A stretch of 64,000 nt of DNA from Cryobacterium adonitolivorans (GTDB lineage Bacteria > Actinomycetota > Actinomycetes > Actinomycetales > Microbacteriaceae): contig NZ_SOFL01000002.1 of the NCBI RefSeq assembly GCF_004402695.1, positions 126,956-190,955 of the forward strand, read 5' to 3'. Below the pieces are notes generated by a model. It had not been told where the DNA came from and searched no databases. It was given only the letters and a program-made list of their open reading frames with translations. The translations under genes were made by a program, and so were the position numbers. Each line of letters starts with the position of its first letter. Position 1 is the stretch's first letter. This document shows, piece by piece, positions 17,220-26,159 of the stretch.

Positions 17220-17228
17220 TTGGGAATC

Positions 17229-18656
17229 TCACCCCGTCCGCAGGGGTACTCCAACGTCGGCTCCGCCCTCTCGGGTGAGCCGCGAACCCATCGTGACCAT
17301 GGTGGGCGCGGGCACAAAACCGCCGGCGAAGAGGGCCTCGCCCTGCTTGAACCGCGACGCCCGGGCGAGCATCGCGGGTGGCACAAAGCCGAAGATGGTC
17401 GCGAGCTCGGCGAGGTCCACCGGAGAGGTCATCTTCATCAGCGCCAGGTTGTCGCACTGCGAGATGATGCTGGGGTGCACCCGGGACGGCCGCTGGGTGG
17501 ACAGCAACAGCCAGAGACCGAATTTGCGTCCTTCCGCCGCGATCTGCACGATCCTCTCCCGTACCGCCACGTGCAACGGGCTGGTCTGGTCGGGTGAGCA
17601 GAAGTTGTGCGCCTCGTCGATCACGATCAGGAGTGGACGGCGCTGCTCCCTTTTGTCCCACAGGTCATCGAGCACCGCCAAAGCGACGACCAGCGACTCC
17701 TCCGGGTAGGCGAAGCCACCGAGGTCGAGAACCGTCGCATCGGGCCGGGTCTCCAGGATGTCGGTGACGGCAGCTAGCCCCTTCGCCCAGACGCTCCAGT
17801 CGGTGACCCGGAGATTCTCGGTGCGCGCCGCCAGGTCCCGCGCGGCCGGGGTGCCCCGTTCCACCAGGCCGGGGACGACCCTCGTCGCATCGACCAGGCC
17901 TACGGTGTCTTCGATGTGCATCAGTTCGTTGTGCTCGGCACGATCATCGAGCGGATCGAGCCGAAAGACGGCCGCCTTCGCCCGCAATGACAGGTCCAGG
18001 AATCGCACCCGGAGGGCATCCGGGCTCGACGACGACGGGCGTAGTACACGGATGTCCCGGGACGCCAGCGCCCGCTGCGCATCCGTTGGGGCGCCCGCCG
18101 GATGGGCCTGCCTCATGTGCACGAAGTCCGCGTTCGGGTCAAAGATCACCATGGGCAGCGCCGTGTGGATCAGCAGCTGTTCCAGCACCACGCCCAGGGC
18201 GTAGGTCTTGCCCGATCCGCTCTGCCCGCACCAGAAGGTGTGCCTGTTGAAGCGTTGGGCGATCAGCCGGGCCGGGATGTGCTGGGAGGCCAGGAAGGAG
18301 CCGATGGGCAGGGACGCCGTGGCGTCGCCGTATAGCACCTCGGTCGTGCGGGCATCCGTCGGTTGGATCGTGGCCGATCCGAACGCGACGGAGCGACGAA
18401 CGTCGAGGTGCCGCCCATCCCCATCGAGCAGACCCAGGATGCGACCGGAGCCGTGCGGGGCGCCCCCGATCGTGACGGCGACCTCCTCAACCTGGCCCAG
18501 CTGATCCGTCTCCTCTTCGCCCTCATCAGTGGACCGCAGGATCACCAGGCCACCCGGCTCGAACCGGGAGCCGGTGGCGCCCACGAATTGGAAATGCCGG
18601 CCGTCGATCGACACCGCGGCGGCCTTCTCGAGTGTTGCCTTGTCAACATCGCTCAT
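17229..18656 (-). CDS. HerA/DUF87-type ATP-binding protein
   Basis: 475 residues. Walker A 'GQSGSGKTY' is near residues 142-150, Walker B 'LLIVIDEAHNFCSP' near 341-352, and 'LSTQRPSRVHPSIISQCDN' is the sensor/arginine-finger region of HerA-like translocases. The N-terminal about 130 residues are beta-rich (HAS-barrel-like). HerA proteins are hexameric DNA pumps that often work with a NurA nuclease or an antiviral partner. No nurA- or sir2-like gene is adjacent, so the role of this solitary copy is open. Confidence 0.88.
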   Translation of the reverse strand: MSDVDKATLEKAAAVSIDGRHFQFVGATGSRFEPGGLVILRSTDEGEEETDQLGQVEEVAVTIGGAPHGSGRILGLLDGDGRHLDVRRSVAFGSATIQPTDARTTEVLYGDATASLPIGSFLASQHIPARLIAQRFNRHTFWCGQSGSGKTYALGVVLEQLLIHTALPMVIFDPNADFVHMRQAHPAGAPTDAQRALASRDIRVLRPSSSSPDALRVRFLDLSLRAKAAVFRLDPLDDRAEHNELMHIEDTVGLVDATRVVPGLVERGTPAARDLAARTENLRVTDWSVWAKGLAAVTDILETRPDATVLDLGGFAYPEESLVVALAVLDDLWDKREQRRPLLIVIDEAHNFCSPDQTSPLHVAVRERIVQIAAEGRKFGLWLLLSTQRPSRVHPSIISQCDNLALMKMTSPVDLAELATIFGFVPPAMLARASRFKQGEALFAGGFVPAPTMVTMGSRLTREGGADVGVPLRTG

Positions 18657-18822
18657 GTTTATGACCCTTCATCGGCCTCTCGGGGGAGAAGCTCACTGCT
18701 TCAGCGGCAGCGTAGTGCCGTTTCGTCGCTAAGGAAGGGTTCCCGCGTGACCTAGCCATCCGCCCTGCGGGGGTCGATGATTACTTCGTGACGGGACATG
18801 GTGCGCCGATCGGACCCGGGTC

Positions 18823-20091
18823 GTGAACCCGGCGTCCCAGCGCGTCCAGCGCACGTACCTGATTCTGCTGCTCGGCAACACCCTGGCGGCGTCGTTCATT
18901 TGGGGCATCAACACACTGTTCCTGCTCGACGCCGGGCTAAGCAACTTCGAGGCGTTCGCCGCAAACGCGTTCTTCACCGTGGGCATGGTGATCTTCGAGA
19001 TCCCCACCGGCGTGGTCGCGGACACCGTGGGACGCAAGGCCTCGTATCTGCTGGGCACCATCACACTGTCGGTGACCACGGCGCTGTACTGGATGCTCTG
19101 GGTCTGGCATTCGCCGTTCGTCTGGTGGGCCATCGTGTCGGTGCTGCTGGGCCTGGGCTTCACCTTCTTCTCCGGCGCCGTGGAGGCCTGGCTGGTCGAC
19201 GCGCTCACGTCGACCGGGTACACGGGCAGCCTCGAGGCCGTCTTCGGCCGCGGGCTGGTGGTGACCGGAATCGCCATGTTCGCCGGTTCGGTGCTCGGCG
19301 GAGTGATCGCTCAAGCCACCAATCTCGGCGTGCCGTTCCTCGTGCGCGCCGGGGTGCTCGTGATCATGTTCATCTACGCGTTCGTCGTGATGAGGGATCT
19401 TGGTTTCACCCCTGACCGCTCGAGGGGCCCGGTGAAGGCGACCCGCCTCGTGCTGTCGGAGTCGATCGAACACGGGCTGAAGCGGCGGTCGGTGCGCTAC
19501 ATGATTCTTTCCGCGCCGTTCGCCTCCGGCGTCGGCTTCTACGCCTTCTACGCGCTGCAGCCCTACCTGCTCGAGCTGTACGGCGACCCGTCGGCGTATT
19601 CCATCGCCGGGCTGGCCGCCGCCATCCTCTCGCTGGCGCAGGTGGTCGGCGGTGTCGTCGCGCCCCGCATTCGCACCCTCTTCGCCAAGCGCACCAGCAC
19701 CGTGATCGGCGCCTCCCTGCTCAGCGTGGTCTCGCTCGTAGTGCTCGGCCTGAACAGCCTGTTCTGGCTCGCGGTGGTCTTCCTGATGGTCTGGGGGTTC
19801 GTGTTCGCGGTCGCCGAGCCGGTGCGGCAGGCCTACCTCAATGACATGATCCCGTCGAAGCAACGCGCCACGGTGCTCTCGTTCGATTCGCTGTTCGGCA
19901 GCCTGGGCGGCGTGTTCATCCAGCCCGCCCTGGGCCGCTCCGCCGACCTCTGGGGCTACGGCGCCTCCCTGATGATCGGCGGCCTCGTGGAACTGATCGG
20001 TGTTCCGATCATGCTCGCCAGCCGGCGCCAGAACGACCCCGCCGATATCAAGACCGTGCGAGCGGATGCCCCGGCGCCCGAGACGCCGTGA
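18823..20091 (+). CDS. MFS transporter
   Basis: 422 residues with about 12 hydrophobic helices. The conserved loop after helix 2 is 'GVVADTVGRKASY', the MFS 'G-x-x-x-D-x-x-G-R-K' motif. The central cytoplasmic loop includes 'LSESIEHGLKRRSVRYM'. It is similar in layout to drug/metabolite exporters. The GTG at 18823 is used because no ATG lies close upstream and the N-terminus 'NPASQRVQRTYLILLLGNT' leads directly into helix 1. The substrate cannot be told from sequence. Confidence 0.88.
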   Translation: MNPASQRVQRTYLILLLGNTLAASFIWGINTLFLLDAGLSNFEAFAANAFFTVGMVIFEIPTGVVADTVGRKASYLLGTITLSVTTALYWMLWVWHSPFVWWAIVSVLLGLGFTFFSGAVEAWLVDALTSTGYTGSLEAVFGRGLVVTGIAMFAGSVLGGVIAQATNLGVPFLVRAGVLVIMFIYAFVVMRDLGFTPDRSRGPVKATRLVLSESIEHGLKRRSVRYMILSAPFASGVGFYAFYALQPYLLELYGDPSAYSIAGLAAAILSLAQVVGGVVAPRIRTLFAKRTSTVIGASLLSVVSLVVLGLNSLFWLAVVFLMVWGFVFAVAEPVRQAYLNDMIPSKQRATVLSFDSLFGSLGGVFIQPALGRSADLWGYGASLMIGGLVELIGVPIMLASRRQNDPADIKTVRADAPAPETP

Positions 20092-20199
20092 CCGGTTCGT
20101 CGACCGGCGAGTTGCCGGTCGTGCCGGACGCGCGTACCGTCGCCAATGGCATCCATCAGCCGGTCGGGAGTGGCCGTCGACATGCACGTTGCTCGAGCG

Positions 20200-20320
20200 C
20201 TACGGGATCTTCGCGGCCAGCCAAGCGTGGCGGGTCCGCGATCGTCGCCGCCACCGTGCTCTGGGGAGTCACCTTCGGCGGAGCATCCGCCCAACTCCAG
20301 GCCGCGCTCCCTACCAGGTC
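20200..20320 (+). pseudogene. Probable MFS-transporter remnant
   Basis: In the gap between the MFS gene and the UPF0303 gene, one frame reads 'SAIVAATVLWGVTFGGASA' followed by 'QLQAAL', the pattern of a single MFS helix ('LWGxxFGGxxxxLQAAL'). The flanks are not coding in this frame. It looks like a decayed fragment of another transporter. The rest of the gap shows no gene. Confidence 0.35.
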
Positions 20321-20392
20321 CGGCCGGCACCGGTATCGTGCTCGGTAGTGCGGCGCACCGCTGCCGACACCCCAACGAAATCGGACTCTGCC

Positions 20393-20881
20393 ATGTCACT
20401 CACCCCTGACCCCGCCGCCCAGGCCCTCCTGCCGCTCCTGGAGGAACAGAATTCCAGCATCGGTTTCACCTCTTTCGACTACGACGATGCGTACAGGCTC
20501 GGCAGCGCGATCATGGCGCGCGCAACCGCCGACGACCTGAAGATCACGGTGGCGATGTCCTTCGGTCAGCAGCGCGTCTTCCACGCGGCGCGGCCAGGCA
20601 CGACCGCAGACAACGATGACTGGCTGGCCAGGAAGTTCCGCGTGGTGGCCCGGTACAACGCGCCGTCGTTCCTGATCAGCACCAAGTACCGGGCCAGGGG
20701 CCAGGATTTCAACGAGGTCACCGGTCTGCCCATCGCGGAGTACGCGGCCGCCGGCGGAGCGTTCCCGCTGCGGGTGAACGGTTCCCTCATCGGCGCTGTC
20801 GGGGTGTCGGGCCTGGTCGAGAACCTCGACCACGACCTGGTCGTCTGGGCGCTCGAAGCCGCGCGGGCCGCCGCCTCCTGA
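20393..20881 (+). CDS. UPF0303 / HbpS-like (DUF336) heme-degrading-domain protein
   Basis: 162 residues. 'RLGSAIMARATADDLKITVAM' and 'FHAARPGTTADNDDWLARKF' followed by 'RYNAPSFLISTKYRARG' are characteristic of the UPF0303 branch of the GlcG/HbpS fold. 'IAEYAAAGGAFPLRVNG' with 'GAVGVSGL' is the conserved loop. No signal peptide is present, so it is cytoplasmic. Some relatives bind heme, but the function of this branch is unproved. It stands alone; the ATG at 20393 gives the family-like N-terminus. Confidence 0.87.
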   Translation: MSLTPDPAAQALLPLLEEQNSSIGFTSFDYDDAYRLGSAIMARATADDLKITVAMSFGQQRVFHAARPGTTADNDDWLARKFRVVARYNAPSFLISTKYRARGQDFNEVTGLPIAEYAAAGGAFPLRVNGSLIGAVGVSGLVENLDHDLVVWALEAARAAAS

Positions 20882-21046
20882 GAGCGAGTCTGCGCGCCCG
20901 TCAGGTCGTGGGAACGCCGGGTCTTGTCGGCTCGCACCAGCGGATGACCAGCACGATGATGCCGGCGACGGGCACCGACGACCCGGTAATGTCGGTGATT
21001 CGCCGTCGTATCGCGACGGCCACAGCCCACCCCACGTGAGGACCCC

Positions 21047-21457
21047 ATGACCGAGTACACCCGTCAGAACATCTCGTCCGGCTCGGTTTGGGAGCCGGTC
21101 GTCGGCTACTCCCGCGCCGTGCGTGCCGGCGCCTTCGTGTTCGTGGCCGGCACCACCGCCAGCTCGCCCGACGGGGCCGTGGGCGGGGCGGATGCCGCGG
21201 CGCAGGCCCGCGAAATCTTCGTGCGCATCGGCGCGGCCCTGCAGCAGGCCGGCGCGAGCTTCGAAGAAGTCGTGCGCAGCCGTGTCTACCTGACGGACAT
21301 TGCCGACTTCGACGCCGTCGGTGCGGTGCACGGCGAGATCTTCGGCGCCATCCGCCCGGCTCTCGTCGCCGTGGCGGTTGGCGCGCTGGCCGCCCCCGAC
21401 CTCCTCGTGGAGATCGAACTCGACGCGATCATCGGCGCGGCGCTCCCCACCTCGTAG
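21047..21457 (+). CDS. RidA family protein (YjgF/YER057c/UK114)
   Basis: 136 residues. 'YSRAVRAGAFVFVAGTTASS' is the family N-terminus, and 'SFEEVVRSRVYLTDIADFDAV' with 'IRPALVAVAVGALAAPDLLVE' matches the RidA core. The arginine that binds the substrate carboxylate in 2-aminoacrylate deaminases is replaced: the usual 'ARxxVxVxxLP' reads 'RPALVAVAVGALA', so the activity may differ from E. coli RidA. It is followed 29 bp later by the pseudouridine synthase gene. Confidence 0.9.
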   Translation: MTEYTRQNISSGSVWEPVVGYSRAVRAGAFVFVAGTTASSPDGAVGGADAAAQAREIFVRIGAALQQAGASFEEVVRSRVYLTDIADFDAVGAVHGEIFGAIRPALVAVAVGALAAPDLLVEIELDAIIGAALPTS

Positions 21458-21486
21458 CCGGGACGGTCAGCACGTACGATCGGAGG

Positions 21487-22428
21487 ATGCCCCCGCGCTC
21501 GCCCCTTCCGCCACGACACGGGCTCGATGCGGCGTGGCTGGGCACCCCGGAGCGCGGCCGGCCCGGCTCGCCGAAGCCGACCTGGCCGACTATGGGAGCC
21601 TGGCTCCACGACCGGCTGGCCGAGAGTGTGAATGTGGCCGAGTTCCTGGCCGACGGTCGGTTCGTCTACGAGAACGGCACGTCGGTAGCCGGGGCGGACC
21701 GGTACCGGCCGACGACCTTTGTCTGGTTTCACCGCGACCTGGCCGACGAACCGGTGGTGCCGGGCCCTCTGCACCTGATCTATCGGGACGAGCGGATCGT
21801 GGTGATCGACAAACCGCCCTTCCTCTCCAGCATCCCGCGGGGAAGGCACGTCGTGCAGAGCGTCGTGGTTCGCCTCCGCGCCCAACTGGAACTACCCGAA
21901 CTCTCCCCTTTGCACCGCCTGGACCGGGTGACCAGCGGCCTGCTGGTCCTGGCCACCGAACGCCGCTGGCGCGGGGCGTACCAGACCCTCTTCCAGCGCG
22001 GCGAGGTGAGCAAGGTGTATCGGGCCTTGGCGCCGCTGCGACCGCACCTCGAGCTGCCCGTGACCGTGCGCAACCACCTCCGAACCCGGCCGGGCCACTG
22101 GCAGAGCGAAGTTGTGCCCGACGCCCCGGTCAACGCCGAGTCTCTGATCGAACGAGAGGGTGCACACGGGGATCCCCGACAGTACCGGCTGACACCCCGG
22201 ACCGGGCGCACCCACCAGTTGCGCTTGCACATGTTGGGTCTCGGCATCCCGATCATCGACGACCCGCTCTACCCCGTGGTGCAGGATGTATCGGTGCATG
22301 ATTTCAGGCGGCCGCTCCAACTTCTGGCCAGCGAACTGGCCTTCACCGATCCAATCGACGGTGCCCTGCGACGCTTCGAGAGCGTGCGAAGGCTGCCGCT
22401 GCCGGCGGAGGCCACAGGAGCGGAATGA
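21487..22428 (+). CDS. RluA-family pseudouridine synthase
   Basis: 313 residues. The catalytic aspartate is Asp146 in 'LHRLDRVTSGLLVLA'. 'LIYRDERIVVIDKPPFLSS' is the strand and loop before it, and 'RTGRTHQLRLHMLGLGIPI' the conserved C-terminal motif. An S4-like N-terminal domain is not evident; instead there is an about 90-residue extension containing 'TTFVWFHRDLADEPVVPGP'. This architecture is common in actinobacteria, where the RNA target (rRNA or tRNA) is unknown. Confidence 0.9.
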   Translation: MPPRSPLPPRHGLDAAWLGTPERGRPGSPKPTWPTMGAWLHDRLAESVNVAEFLADGRFVYENGTSVAGADRYRPTTFVWFHRDLADEPVVPGPLHLIYRDERIVVIDKPPFLSSIPRGRHVVQSVVVRLRAQLELPELSPLHRLDRVTSGLLVLATERRWRGAYQTLFQRGEVSKVYRALAPLRPHLELPVTVRNHLRTRPGHWQSEVVPDAPVNAESLIEREGAHGDPRQYRLTPRTGRTHQLRLHMLGLGIPIIDDPLYPVVQDVSVHDFRRPLQLLASELAFTDPIDGALRRFESVRRLPLPAEATGAE

Positions 22429-22448
22429 CGCTGGATTTTTGCGCGTGC

Positions 22449-22952
22449 CTAGGCGAGTCCGGCCCGGCTGGCACGGCCGCTGGTCACGAGAACGGCCGTG
22501 GAGGCCGCAAGCTCTGCCCAGGTGCCCGGCACGCCCAGCACAGCCAGGGCCGACGTCGGCAGCGTGACGCTCTCGCCGGTGAGCACGGAGACAAGTTCCT
22601 CGAGCCCAGGATTGTGGGCCACGAGAATCACGGTGCGCAGTTCGTCGGGCAGTTCCTGCACGATCTGGAGCAGGTCTGAAACGGATGCGGCGTATGCTCG
22701 CTCATCGACCCGAGCCTCGGGGCTCGACTTCAGTTCCGCTGCCACCAACGCCCAGGTGGCACGGGCCCGGGTGGCGGGGGAGACGATGGCCACGTCGATA
22801 ATGCTGAACTGCTCGGCCAGCCAGCTGCCGACATCCGTAGCTTGACTGTGCCCGCGTGAATTGAGCGTGCGGTCGATGTCGGCCTCGCCGCCCGACCAAC
22901 CGGACTTGGCGTGCCGAAGCACGAGTAGTGTGCGTTCATTACGTACGGTCAT
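22449..22952 (-). CDS. SixA-type histidine phosphatase
   Basis: 167 residues from ATG 22952. 'LLVLRHAKSGWSGGEADIDR' contains the RHA variant of the catalytic motif typical of SixA. 'RTLNSRGHSQATDVGSWLAE' and 'VILVAHNPGLEELVSVLTG' (second histidine) complete the pattern. The small size, without an insert, fits the SixA group. A partner histidine kinase or phosphotransfer protein is not adjacent. Confidence 0.88.
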   Translation of the reverse strand: MTVRNERTLLVLRHAKSGWSGGEADIDRTLNSRGHSQATDVGSWLAEQFSIIDVAIVSPATRARATWALVAAELKSSPEARVDERAYAASVSDLLQIVQELPDELRTVILVAHNPGLEELVSVLTGESVTLPTSALAVLGVPGTWAELAASTAVLVTSGRASRAGLA

Positions 22953-22975
22953 GACGATAGTCTGCACCCGCCACC

Positions 22976-23236
22976 CTAGCTATCGGGTGCGCCCGGGTCG
23001 ATGACGCTGGTGTGGCGGGATGGGGCACTGGCGGTGTTCCTCCTCGGTGGCGGTACGAAACTCGTAATCCAAGAGCACAATCCCGGCTCCCGGTCGATCT
23101 GATCGATGCCCAGTCCATGACTGGACTAGAACCAAATTCGGTCATGGTCGACGATGCTCACCAGCGAGATAGGCGCTGAGAAGACGCGAGCGGCCATCGC
23201 TGTGATCCGGTCGAACGCGCCGTCCGGCGGTGTAGA
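22976..23236 (-). pseudogene. GAF-domain protein fragment with amber codon
   Basis: In one minus-strand frame the translation is 'STPPDGAFDRITAMAARVF', 'SAPISLVSIVDHDRIWF', stop, 'SSHGLGIDQIDREPGLC'. This is the N-terminal part of a GAF sensor domain (the usual text is 'TPPEERFDRIT...DRxWFKSxxGL...DRxxGLC'). The amber TAG is at 23126-23128, exactly where the family has a lysine (AAG), so a single substitution would explain it. Past the 'GLC' the similarity is lost. The fragment begins directly after the stop of the kinase fragment in the same frame. Confidence 0.7.
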
Positions 23237-23566
23237 TCAGCGGACGGTCGGCCAGCACAGGAGGCCCCGGAAATAGATGTGCGGCCGGTCGGGATCTGAC
23301 CTGTCCACGCCGGCGTCGAACAGGGTGACCAGGCTGTGGTGGGTCAGGCTGGCCAGCGCGTTCACCTCGTTCTCCTGAAGGTGGATGTCGTCCTTCGAGG
23401 TGGCGGTCGTGTCGAAGATTTGTACCGCGACCTTTCGGCCCAGGGACTGGTCGCGAGCACGATAAACCGATCCGAGACCACCGCGCCCGATGACTTTCCG
23501 TAGCCGATAGCGTCCCCGCAGGATGCCTGCGTTCGCGTCGTCCCCGTCGGGACCGAATGTTGTCAC
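23237..23566 (-). pseudogene. Ser/Thr protein kinase N-lobe fragment
   Basis: 109 residues. 'GILRGRYRLRKVIGRGGLGSVY' is the glycine-rich loop of a PknB-type kinase, and 'NEVNALASLTHHSLVTLFDAG' is the alphaC helix and following strand. The catalytic lysine is missing: the usual 'VAVKxF' reads 'VAVQIF'. Homology ends at 'DRPHIYF', before the hinge, and the whole C-lobe is absent. It is therefore a dead fragment. A GAF fragment continues after its TGA in the same frame. Confidence 0.75.
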
Positions 23567-23665
23567 GATATCGCCCCTGCTGTCGCGGTAAATAGATGAA
23601 ATAGTGCCGGGGTCTAGGGCAATAGCGACATCGTTGAGGCCGCATGTCCAAATGGCGTCGCTCGT

Positions 23666-24352
23666 CTACTGTTTAGGCGAATGCTTCCGGGCGAGTTTGT
23701 GCTCGCCGTCGAGTTTCGCGGCCACCGGAGCCCAGAGCGCAACTGCGACCCCGACGCCAAGGAATAGGGCGCCGACGGTGTCGGTGAGCCAGTGCGCACC
23801 CAGATAGGTGCGGCTCATCATCATCAGGACCGTGTACAGCGCCGCGGCCACCCACACCCAGACCCGCGGAAAAAGGATTGCCAGCACGGCGGCTGTCGCC
23901 GCCGCATTGGCCACATGCCCGGAAGGGAACGATCCGAAGTCGAGATTCGTCAAGATGTTGTCGGGTCGTGCCCGACCGAAAAGATGCTTGAGTAGTTGCA
24001 CGAGGCCGCCGGTGACGATGCTGACAGCTAGGTAGTACCCGGCCGCCCACGGCCGCTTCGCGACAAGTACCAGGGCGGCGGCGACCACAGCCGGCAGCAC
24101 AAAGGTCGCAATCACGCCACCGCCGAGCGTGTCCATTATGAGCGCAAGGGAATCCCAGACAGGCGCGCGATTCTCCCCTAGCTCGTCCGACCACTCAGTG
24201 TCGATGGAGAGGGGCATACCCCGCCTCACGATCAACACCCCGAGGCCGACGGCGAGGCCCAGGGCGAGGAGGCCGCTCACCACCGGCCACCAGTGGGAGA
24301 GGCGCTTAGTCCGCGGCTGTGCCGCAACCTCAGGATGCTTGCCCGTGTTCAT
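23666..24352 (-). CDS. PAP2 superfamily membrane phosphatase
   Basis: 228 residues with about six helices. The three phosphatase motifs are present: 'KHLFGRARP' (KxxxxxxRP), 'FPSGH' (PSGH) and 'SRTYLGAHWLTD' (SRxxxxxHxxxD). It probably dephosphorylates a lipid phosphate such as undecaprenyl diphosphate or phosphatidate at the outer face of the membrane. It is intact although flanked on both sides by broken genes. Confidence 0.9.
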   Translation of the reverse strand: MNTGKHPEVAAQPRTKRLSHWWPVVSGLLALGLAVGLGVLIVRRGMPLSIDTEWSDELGENRAPVWDSLALIMDTLGGGVIATFVLPAVVAAALVLVAKRPWAAGYYLAVSIVTGGLVQLLKHLFGRARPDNILTNLDFGSFPSGHVANAAATAAVLAILFPRVWVWVAAALYTVLMMMSRTYLGAHWLTDTVGALFLGVGVAVALWAPVAAKLDGEHKLARKHSPKQ

Positions 24353-24506
24353 CTCGCAATGTTAGGCGGTTGAGGGCGGGTGAGGGGGCGCGTTCCGACC
24401 TCGAAGTGGGGACGCGCTGTTTTGCAGGCCCGGCGCTACACTTTCTTGACATGAGCATTGGCCGCGCGCGAAACGGTGCGTACCAGGCGTTGGGTGACCG
24501 CACCGC

Positions 24507-24806
24507 TCAGCCGGCCATGATTATGCGCATCCGCTCGTCGGGGTCAATGAAGTGGTCGTTCTCGTCGTCGCCCAGGTCGATCTGCACCCGATTGATCCGC
24601 CCCTTAGAGCGGCTGTCCTTCGTGGTGTAGTCGGCCGTGACCGGGGTACCGTACCCGTAGCCTACGTCGGTGGTCTCGTCGGCCGAGAAGATCATGGCCT
24701 GGGTGGCGCCCACCCGGCCGGTGCCCACCAGCTTGATGTCGTAGTACAGAGCGATATCGCCGCCCTTGCCCAGCCCGCCGCCATGGTAGGTAAACTCCAT
24801 CCGCAC
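24507..24806 (-). pseudogene. Arylsulfatase C-terminal fragment
   Basis: The frame reads 'VRMEFTYHGGGLGKGGDIAL', then 'YYDIKLVGTGRVGATQ', 'MIFSADETTDVGYGYGTPV' and 'IDLGDDENDHFIDPDERMRI', the characteristic C-terminal beta domain of large bacterial arylsulfatases. The catalytic N-terminal domain (Cys/Ser-x-P-x-R) is absent. Upstream it is joined out of frame to a GH15 fragment near 24805, so the two genes were fused by a deletion. Confidence 0.75.
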
Positions 24807-25324
24807 CTGACACTGCCGCCAAGGACGAGCGAGACGTCTCCGTTGACGACCTTTGCCCTGGTGTAGCCGGGGCCTTCGAAGTTCCAGACGCCCTGCTGCC
24901 TGGCGTGGTCGAACAGGGGGAAGCAGTTGACCTGGAGTTCCACGCGACCGTCGAAACAGGTGGCGATGCGCAACAGGGTGCGCTGCGCAATGGAGTCTCC
25001 GGGGGAGCGCCGGAAGCCCTCGCGGCGGTGCTCGGCCAGCGGACCCATCACCAGCACATCCTTGACCGTCATCCAGCCGGTGGGCGTGTGCCAGGTAGTC
25101 TCCAGCACCATGGTGCCGGAGAGGTAGCGTCGCTGCTCAGGCACCGCAGTGTTGGTGGGGGAGAAGTTGAACAGGCCGGCGGTGCGGTCGAGCAGCGCGG
25201 CGAAGACGCTCGGGCTGTCCGGCCGGGGCAGGCACAACCATTCCACGGCACCGCCCGTGGCGATCAGGGTGCTCACTTCACAGTCGGAGAGGAACGCGTA
25301 GTCGGCGATCGGCGGGAATTTCAT
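24807..25324 (-). pseudogene. GH15 family (trehalase/glucoamylase-like) N-terminal fragment
   Basis: From an ATG at 25324: 'MKFPPIADYAFLSDCEVSTL', 'GGAVEWLCLPRPDSPSVFA' and 'LLDRTAGLFNF', the N-terminal domain of actinobacterial GH15 trehalase-like proteins. It continues through 'MVLETTWHTPTGWMTVKDVL' to 'SLVLGGSV' and then runs into foreign sequence. About 175 of the usual roughly 600 residues remain; the (alpha/alpha)6 catalytic domain is gone. Confidence 0.75.
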
Positions 25325-25472
25325 AAGCGGGTGACCTCCGTTTGACGGTGGTAGCGGGGCGGGTCGGTGCGCACCACAGTTATCCCTGACGATGCCGTTG
25401 CCAACGCTCGACCCGGCGGATCGCGCCTACGCAGCCGGGGGAGGCGTCAACCCCGCTGCGTATGGTGGATGC

Positions 25473-26159
25473 ATGCCTGCTGCATCGAAGGACCCCCGCG
25501 CCGAACTCGTGGCGCTCTGCGAGCGTGGGCTGGACTGGGGGACCGGCCGAAGCCGCGACCTCCCCGACTTGCGGAGCGCTCGCCGGGCCGCGGTTCTCGT
25601 GCTGTTCGGTGTGCTCGACGCGGTTCCGGCGCAGTCGCCGGCCGGGCCCGGCCGGGTGCCCAGGGACCTCGATGTGCTGTTGCTGCGCCGCGCCTCAACC
25701 CTGGGCAGTCACCCGGGGCAGATCGCCTTCCCAGGCGGCCGGCTCGAAGCATCCGATGCGGGCCCGATCGCGGCGGCGCTGCGGGAGGCCGTCGAAGAGA
25801 CCGGGCTGGATGTCGCCGGCCTCGAACCGCTTGGCACGCTGCCGGCCATGCCGGTGCCGGTGAGCAACCACCTTGTCACCCCGGTACCGGCCTGGTGGAC
25901 CAGCCCCTCCCAGGTGGCCGCGATGGATCACGCCGAAACCGTCGACGTCTTCAGGGTGCCCGTGGCGGATCTGCTCGACCCCGCCAACCGGGCGAATACC
26001 GTGCACAACGTCGGCGGCACCGAATATCGGGCGCCGGCGTTCACGGTGGGCGGCCGGCTGGTCTGGGGCTTCACAGGGATTGTGCTCTCGCGCATGTTCG
26101 ACGAGCTCGGCTGGGCTGGGCCCTGGGACCACGATCGCATCGTGCAGCTCGACCGCTAG
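25473..26159 (+). CDS. NUDIX hydrolase (CoA pyrophosphatase group)
   Basis: 228 residues from ATG 25473. The NUDIX signature is 'GGRLEASDAGPIAAALREAV' followed by EETGL, preceded by 'STLGSHPGQIAFPGG', the UPF0035 box that marks CoA/acetyl-CoA diphosphatases. A longer reading frame begins at 25392, but TATGGT at 25461-25466 ends 6 bp before ATG 25473, which suits a leaderless transcript from the inner start. The C-terminus has 'VWGFTGIVLSRMFDEL', typical of the family. Confidence 0.88.
   Translation: MPAASKDPRAELVALCERGLDWGTGRSRDLPDLRSARRAAVLVLFGVLDAVPAQSPAGPGRVPRDLDVLLLRRASTLGSHPGQIAFPGGRLEASDAGPIAAALREAVEETGLDVAGLEPLGTLPAMPVPVSNHLVTPVPAWWTSPSQVAAMDHAETVDVFRVPVADLLDPANRANTVHNVGGTEYRAPAFTVGGRLVWGFTGIVLSRMFDELGWAGPWDHDRIVQLDR

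Noticed and set aside
20882..21046. Hydrophobic minus-strand stretch 'PVAGIIVLVIRWCEPTRPG' as a membrane-gene remnant
   Set aside because: Too short and without family resemblance to support a feature.
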